Assembly: GCA_003153055.1 (NCBI GenBank)
Contig: PMBV01000421.1
Span: 1-18,004 of the forward strand
DNA: 18,004 nt
Direction of reading: 5' to 3'
Origin: Myxococcales bacterium
GTDB lineage: Bacteria; Myxococcota; Myxococcia; Myxococcales; Myxococcaceae
The notes under the pieces are model-generated. The model did no database searches and had not been told where the DNA came from. It saw only the letters and a program-made list of their open reading frames with translations. Each line of letters opens with the position of its first letter. Positions within the stretch are counted from its first letter, which is position 1. The position numbers were made by a program, and so were the translations under genes. Below, in pieces: positions 15,338 to 18,004 of this stretch.

Positions 15338-15741
15338 GGCTCCCCATTCATCCTCCCGGGTGGGCAGCCCCCAAGGGCTACACCCACGGCGTCGTGGCGA
15401 GCGGTCGGCTGCTGTTCATCGCCGGTCAGGTCGGGTGCGACCCCAAAGAGCGCGCGCCGTCGTTCCCGCCCACCTTCGGGGCCCAGTTCGATCTCGCCCT
15501 GGCCAACCTCCTCGAGGTGCTGCGTGAGGCCGGAGGCACGCCCGACCATCTGTGCCGCCTGACGATGTACGTCACCGACAAGCACGAGTACCTCGCGACG
15601 CTCGGGGAATGTGGGGAGAGCTGGCGGCGCCGGGTGGGGCGCGAGTATCCGGCGATGACGGTCGCGCAGGTCGTCGCGCTGGTGCCCGACGACGCCAAGC
15701 TCGAGCTCGAGGGGACCGCCGTGCTGCCCTCGCAAAGCTGA
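15334..15741 (+). CDS. RidA-family protein without the deaminase Arg
   Basis: The protein has 135 residues and a chorismate-mutase-like RidA/YjgF fold: GWAAPKGYTHGVVASGRLLF at 9-28, AGQVGCD at 30-36, LANLLEVLREAG at 56-67 and TMYVTDKHEYL at 77-87. The ending is YPAMTVAQVVALV followed by LELEGTAVLP. RidA enzymes that hydrolyse imines carry Arg in the motif PARS; here the same place reads PAMT, with Met108. It should therefore not be a standard 2-iminobutanoate deaminase. The WxxPKGY start and PAMT motif match the RidA members of aryl-CoA degradation clusters as I recall them. The start is GTG at 15334, with GGAGGAG seven bases upstream and a TGA overlap with the SDR gene. Confidence 0.88.
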   Translation: MRLPIHPPGWAAPKGYTHGVVASGRLLFIAGQVGCDPKERAPSFPPTFGAQFDLALANLLEVLREAGGTPDHLCRLTMYVTDKHEYLATLGECGESWRRRVGREYPAMTVAQVVALVPDDAKLELEGTAVLPSQS

Positions 15742-15828
15742 GCGGGCCGAGAAAGCAAGCCGAAACTTCGCCCGTGCTTGGTCACAGGTCCTTGCCCGAG
15801 CCTCGTTCGCCGGAGGACGATTGGACAC

Positions 15829-16557
15829 ATGCTCAACGCTCCGACCTTCGAGACCCGGCTGGTGTCGACCCGCGAGGTGACGCCGCATATCCGTGAGCTG
15901 GAGTTCGAGCGAGTCGACGGCCAACCCAGCGTCCATCAGCCAGGCCAGTGGGTCCGGGCGGTGCTGCCCCCGCGCGACGAAGATGGGCGCATCGATCGAG
16001 CCTTCTCGTACTCCGCCATCGCCGACGGCACGCCCCGGTTCAAGATCCTCGTCGCCAGAGTGAAAGACGGGCTGGGCTCCCAGTGGCTCCACCGCGCCAC
16101 ACCGGGAGACAAGCTGCCGATGCGCGGGCCTTCGGGCACCTTCCTTCGAGACAAGTCGTACCCTCCGACGCTCTTCGTGGCCTCGGGCATCGGCTTCGCT
16201 CCGGTGCGACCGATGTACCAGGAGGCGCTCGCCCGTGACGCCAAGGAGCCGCTGTGGCTCTTGCTGGGCGTGCAGTCGCCCGAGGAGATCCCCTTCGCGG
16301 ACGAGTTGGCTGAGTGGGCCAAGCGGCCGAACTTCCGCGTCGAGGTGGCCCTGAGCCGACCACCTCCCGAGTGGAAGGGCCGCACCGGCCACGTGCAGCA
16401 GCACCTCAAGGAGCTGTGGAGCGAGCTGACTCGCGCCCAACCCGACGCCCATGCCTTCGTGTGCGGCTGGAGGAAAATGGTGTGGCCGGTGAGCGATCTC
16501 CTCCGCGTCGAGCTCGGAGTCGACCCCCGGCACCTCCGCGTCGAAGCCTTCGACTAA
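15829..16557 (+). CDS. FAD-binding oxidoreductase of the ferredoxin-reductase superfamily
   Basis: This 242-residue flavoprotein moves electrons between NAD(P)H and a partner protein. The FAD-binding motif is RAFSYS at 57-62, with GLGSQWL and GPSGTF (100-105) behind it. The NAD(P) part has ASGIGFAPVRPM at 118-129 and the late CGWRKMV (212-218). The C-terminus VEAFD fits the class. No [2Fe-2S] ferredoxin domain (CxxxxCxxC) is fused, so electrons must pass to a separate ferredoxin or oxygenase, not seen in this window. ATG at 15829 begins right at the conserved part. It is 87 bases after the RidA gene and 42 before the hydratase gene, in the same direction, so a shared transcript is plausible. 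Confidence 0.88.
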   Translation: MLNAPTFETRLVSTREVTPHIRELEFERVDGQPSVHQPGQWVRAVLPPRDEDGRIDRAFSYSAIADGTPRFKILVARVKDGLGSQWLHRATPGDKLPMRGPSGTFLRDKSYPPTLFVASGIGFAPVRPMYQEALARDAKEPLWLLLGVQSPEEIPFADELAEWAKRPNFRVEVALSRPPPEWKGRTGHVQQHLKELWSELTRAQPDAHAFVCGWRKMVWPVSDLLRVELGVDPRHLRVEAFD

Positions 16558-16599
16558 CCGGGAGTTGCGGGCACCCGGGGTTGCGAGCAAAAGCCCGGT

Positions 16600-17397
16600 A
16601 TGCGCACGCCGTCCTCCTTCCGCTACGAGACCCGCGAGCATGTGGGCCTCATCACTTTCACGCGGCCCGACACGCTCAATTCCCTGACCTTCGAGGTGTA
16701 CCGGGAGCTCGCCGCGCTCCTCGCCGACCTCGAGCAGGAGCCCTCGGTCCGCGCGGTCGTCATCACCGGTGAAGGCCGGGGGTTCTGCAGCGGGGGCGAT
16801 CACCATGAGATCATCGCCCAGCTGCTCGACCGCGACGCGCGGGAGCTCCTCGAGTTCACCCGGCTCACCTGCGAGCTCATCAGGAACCTGCGACGCCTGC
16901 GCAAGCCGGTCATCGCGGCCCTCAACGGCACCGCGGCTGGGGCGGGGGCGGTCATCGCGCTGGCGGCTGATCTCCGGGTGGCCGCGGAGGACGCCAAGCT
17001 CGCCTTCCTCTTCACCAAGGTGGGCCTCGCAGGAGCCGATATGGGCGCCGCGTTTCTCCTGCCCCGAGTGGTGGGCCTCTCGCGGGCGACCGAGCTCCTC
17101 TACCTCGGCGACGCCATCGACGCGGCCACCGCCGAGCGCTTCGGGCTGTTCAATCGGGTGGTGCCGAAAGCCGAGGTGCTGCCCTGCGCCATGGCCCTCG
17201 CCGAGCGCCTGGCCGCGGGCCCCACCCTCGCGCTGGGGCTGACGAAAGAACTCCTCAACGCCGAGCTCGACATGGATTTGATGGGCGCCCTGGACAACGA
17301 GGCGCGAGCCCAGGCCTTCTGCATGCAGACCCGGGACTTCCGCGAGGCCTCCGACGCCTTCCGGAGCAAGCGCCCGCCCCACTTCGAGGGCCGCTGA
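16600..17397 (+). CDS. Divergent enoyl-CoA hydratase/isomerase family protein
   Basis: This 265-residue crotonase-fold protein has FCSGGDHHEII at 62-72 and the oxyanion-hole segment AAGAGAVIALAADL at 112-125. It also has FLFTKVGLAGADMGAAFLLP at 136-155 and the C-terminal QAFCMQTRDFREASDAF. Both Glu residues that catalyse hydration in standard enoyl-CoA hydratase (the GGxCE and QPE sites) are replaced, by Val118 and Thr139. It therefore probably does something other than simple hydration. The sequence is close, as I recall, to the hydratase-family member of 2-aminobenzoyl-CoA clusters, for which ring-cleavage or hydrolysis has been supposed. The hexamers ACCGGG (16557-16562) and CCCGGT (16594-16599) in the gap before it are complementary but far apart. 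Confidence 0.9.
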   Translation: MRTPSSFRYETREHVGLITFTRPDTLNSLTFEVYRELAALLADLEQEPSVRAVVITGEGRGFCSGGDHHEIIAQLLDRDARELLEFTRLTCELIRNLRRLRKPVIAALNGTAAGAGAVIALAADLRVAAEDAKLAFLFTKVGLAGADMGAAFLLPRVVGLSRATELLYLGDAIDAATAERFGLFNRVVPKAEVLPCAMALAERLAAGPTLALGLTKELLNAELDMDLMGALDNEARAQAFCMQTRDFREASDAFRSKRPPHFEGR

Positions 17398-17647
17398 GCG
17401 TTGGGCCAGCGTCGGTGCTTGGGCCTCGTCTCGGGTGGGCGACAAACCTGACAGCCAGGCCCACCCCATGGGTCAGAGGTGGCGAGGTCCGTTCGGCCGC
17501 TCCTCGCCCTCGTCGGCTCGCCCGCACTCGTCTACCGGGCATCATCGAAGTGCCCTGGAGCCAGCCTGGACACCCGCCGCGAAAGGCGCTTCGGTGTTCA
17601 TCCATGAACCCGTCGCCGAACGTCCGCGTCTTCAAGAATGGTGAGCG
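17398..17647. other. Intergenic region with no recognised gene
   Basis: These 250 bases separate the hydratase gene from the lipoprotein gene. The short open frames here are Arg/Pro-rich and have no conserved look. I find no clear hairpin with a U-tract, no tRNA-like fold and no repeat. The region probably holds the operon terminator and the promoter of the lipoprotein gene, but I cannot place either. Confidence 0.5.
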
Positions 17648-18004
17648 ATGAAGCGAACCAATGTCGTGCTGTGGTTGGTGCTGGGGCTCTTGAGCGGATG
17701 CAACTGCGGCGGTTCCTCGGAGGCGGACGCTGGGGTGATCGACGGAGGCTGCGTGAAGGCGGCCAACAAGGCGCTGCAATTCTCGGGGAGCCAGTACGTG
17801 GTGGCGCCGGACTCGCCCTCGCTGCACGTGACGACGGATCTCACCGTCGAGGCGTGGGTGAACTTCGCCCAGACGGTGGCTTTCGAGTGCATCGTCTGTA
17901 AGCCCTTCGGCACCCAGACAGGCGACTCCTTTGCCATCTGGTACCAGGAGGGTGCGATCTACGCGGGTGCGGCCGCGACCAACACCGCCGATGGAATCGG
18001 TCTT
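17648..18004 (+). CDS. Lipoprotein with LamG/concanavalin-like domain (partial, runs off the window)
   Basis: The first 119 codons are present and the gene continues beyond 18004. Residues 1-18 form a lipoprotein signal (positively charged MKR, hydrophobic core, lipobox LSGC with Cys18). An Asp at position +2 is absent (Asn follows), so outer-membrane sorting is likely. Residues about 19-34 are a Cys/Gly/Ser linker (CNCGGSSEADAGVIDGGC). From residue 40, ALQFSGSQYVVAPDSPSLHV and TVEAWVNFAQT start a LamG/concanavalin-type jelly roll, followed by IVCKPFGTQTGDSFAIWYQ. Such domains bind carbohydrate or protein at the cell surface and are frequent in myxobacteria. ATG at 17648 has GGTGAG just upstream. 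Total size and further domains cannot be seen. Confidence 0.8.
   Translation, partial: MKRTNVVLWLVLGLLSGCNCGGSSEADAGVIDGGCVKAANKALQFSGSQYVVAPDSPSLHVTTDLTVEAWVNFAQTVAFECIVCKPFGTQTGDSFAIWYQEGAIYAGAAATNTADGIGL

Noticed and set aside
16557..16599. Terminator hairpin between the reductase and hydratase genes
   Set aside because: Only six paired bases with a 31-base loop and no U-tract; it would also cut an apparently continuous gene run.
15169..17469. A 766-codon open frame on the minus strand opposite the RidA, reductase and hydratase genes
   Set aside because: Its translation is His/Arg/Gly-rich without domains, and it is antisense to three genes with clear family motifs. Long antisense frames are expected at this GC content.

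Overview
The window is very GC-rich, with almost no intergenic space and strong G/C bias at third codon positions. It carries gene types typical of Myxococcota: a PEGA-domain membrane protein, a large multi-PAS hybrid histidine kinase, a LamG-type lipoprotein and a DUF692/DUF2063 pair. I infer a myxobacterium or close relative. No rRNA, tRNA, CRISPR array, transposase or phage gene is visible, and the text reads as ordinary chromosome.

Left part (1-4007): a GTCCCC-rich direct repeat lies at the left edge. An EamA-type drug/metabolite exporter (minus strand) diverges from a PEGA-domain membrane protein. A complete E. coli-like D-3-phosphoglycerate dehydrogenase (serA, minus strand) lies downstream of a small unrecognised gene. 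That small gene diverges from a coiled-coil protein.

Centre-left (4013-6383, minus strand): this is the most interesting locus. Three genes are tightly coupled, each junction being an ATGA overlap. The first encodes a secreted, cysteine-rich protein with a cytochrome-c-like C-terminal part and an unusual CX3CH motif. The second is a DUF692/MNIO oxidase with its metal-ligand motifs present. The third is a DUF2063 partner protein. This is the layout of bufferin-type RiPP metallophore operons (precursor, maturase, partner). Here, however, the presumed precursor is 233 residues long and seems to join a bufferin-like Cys region to a heme-protein-like region.

Centre (6519-11272, plus strand): a DUF1295 integral membrane protein of the steroid-5-alpha-reductase/ICMT-like fold is followed by a 1278-residue soluble hybrid histidine kinase (four PAS-like, one GAF, HisKA, HATPase and two receiver domains). 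A convergent cytidine deaminase overlaps the end of the kinase gene by 20 bases.

Right part (11749-17397, plus strand): a FabL-like SDR lacks the catalytic Tyr. A PlsC-type acyltransferase and a GNAT acetyltransferase follow. Next comes a catabolic run: a ScpB-like methylmalonyl-CoA decarboxylase, an SDR dehydrogenase, a RidA-family protein without the deaminase Arg, a plant-type ferredoxin-reductase-like flavoprotein and a divergent enoyl-CoA hydratase without the two catalytic Glu. The SDR, RidA and hydratase resemble, by recall, the accessory enzymes of 2-aminobenzoyl-CoA (anthraniloyl-CoA) or related aryl-CoA degradation clusters. The defining ligase and monooxygenase/reductase are not in the window. 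The window ends inside a lipoprotein with the start of a LamG/concanavalin-like domain.
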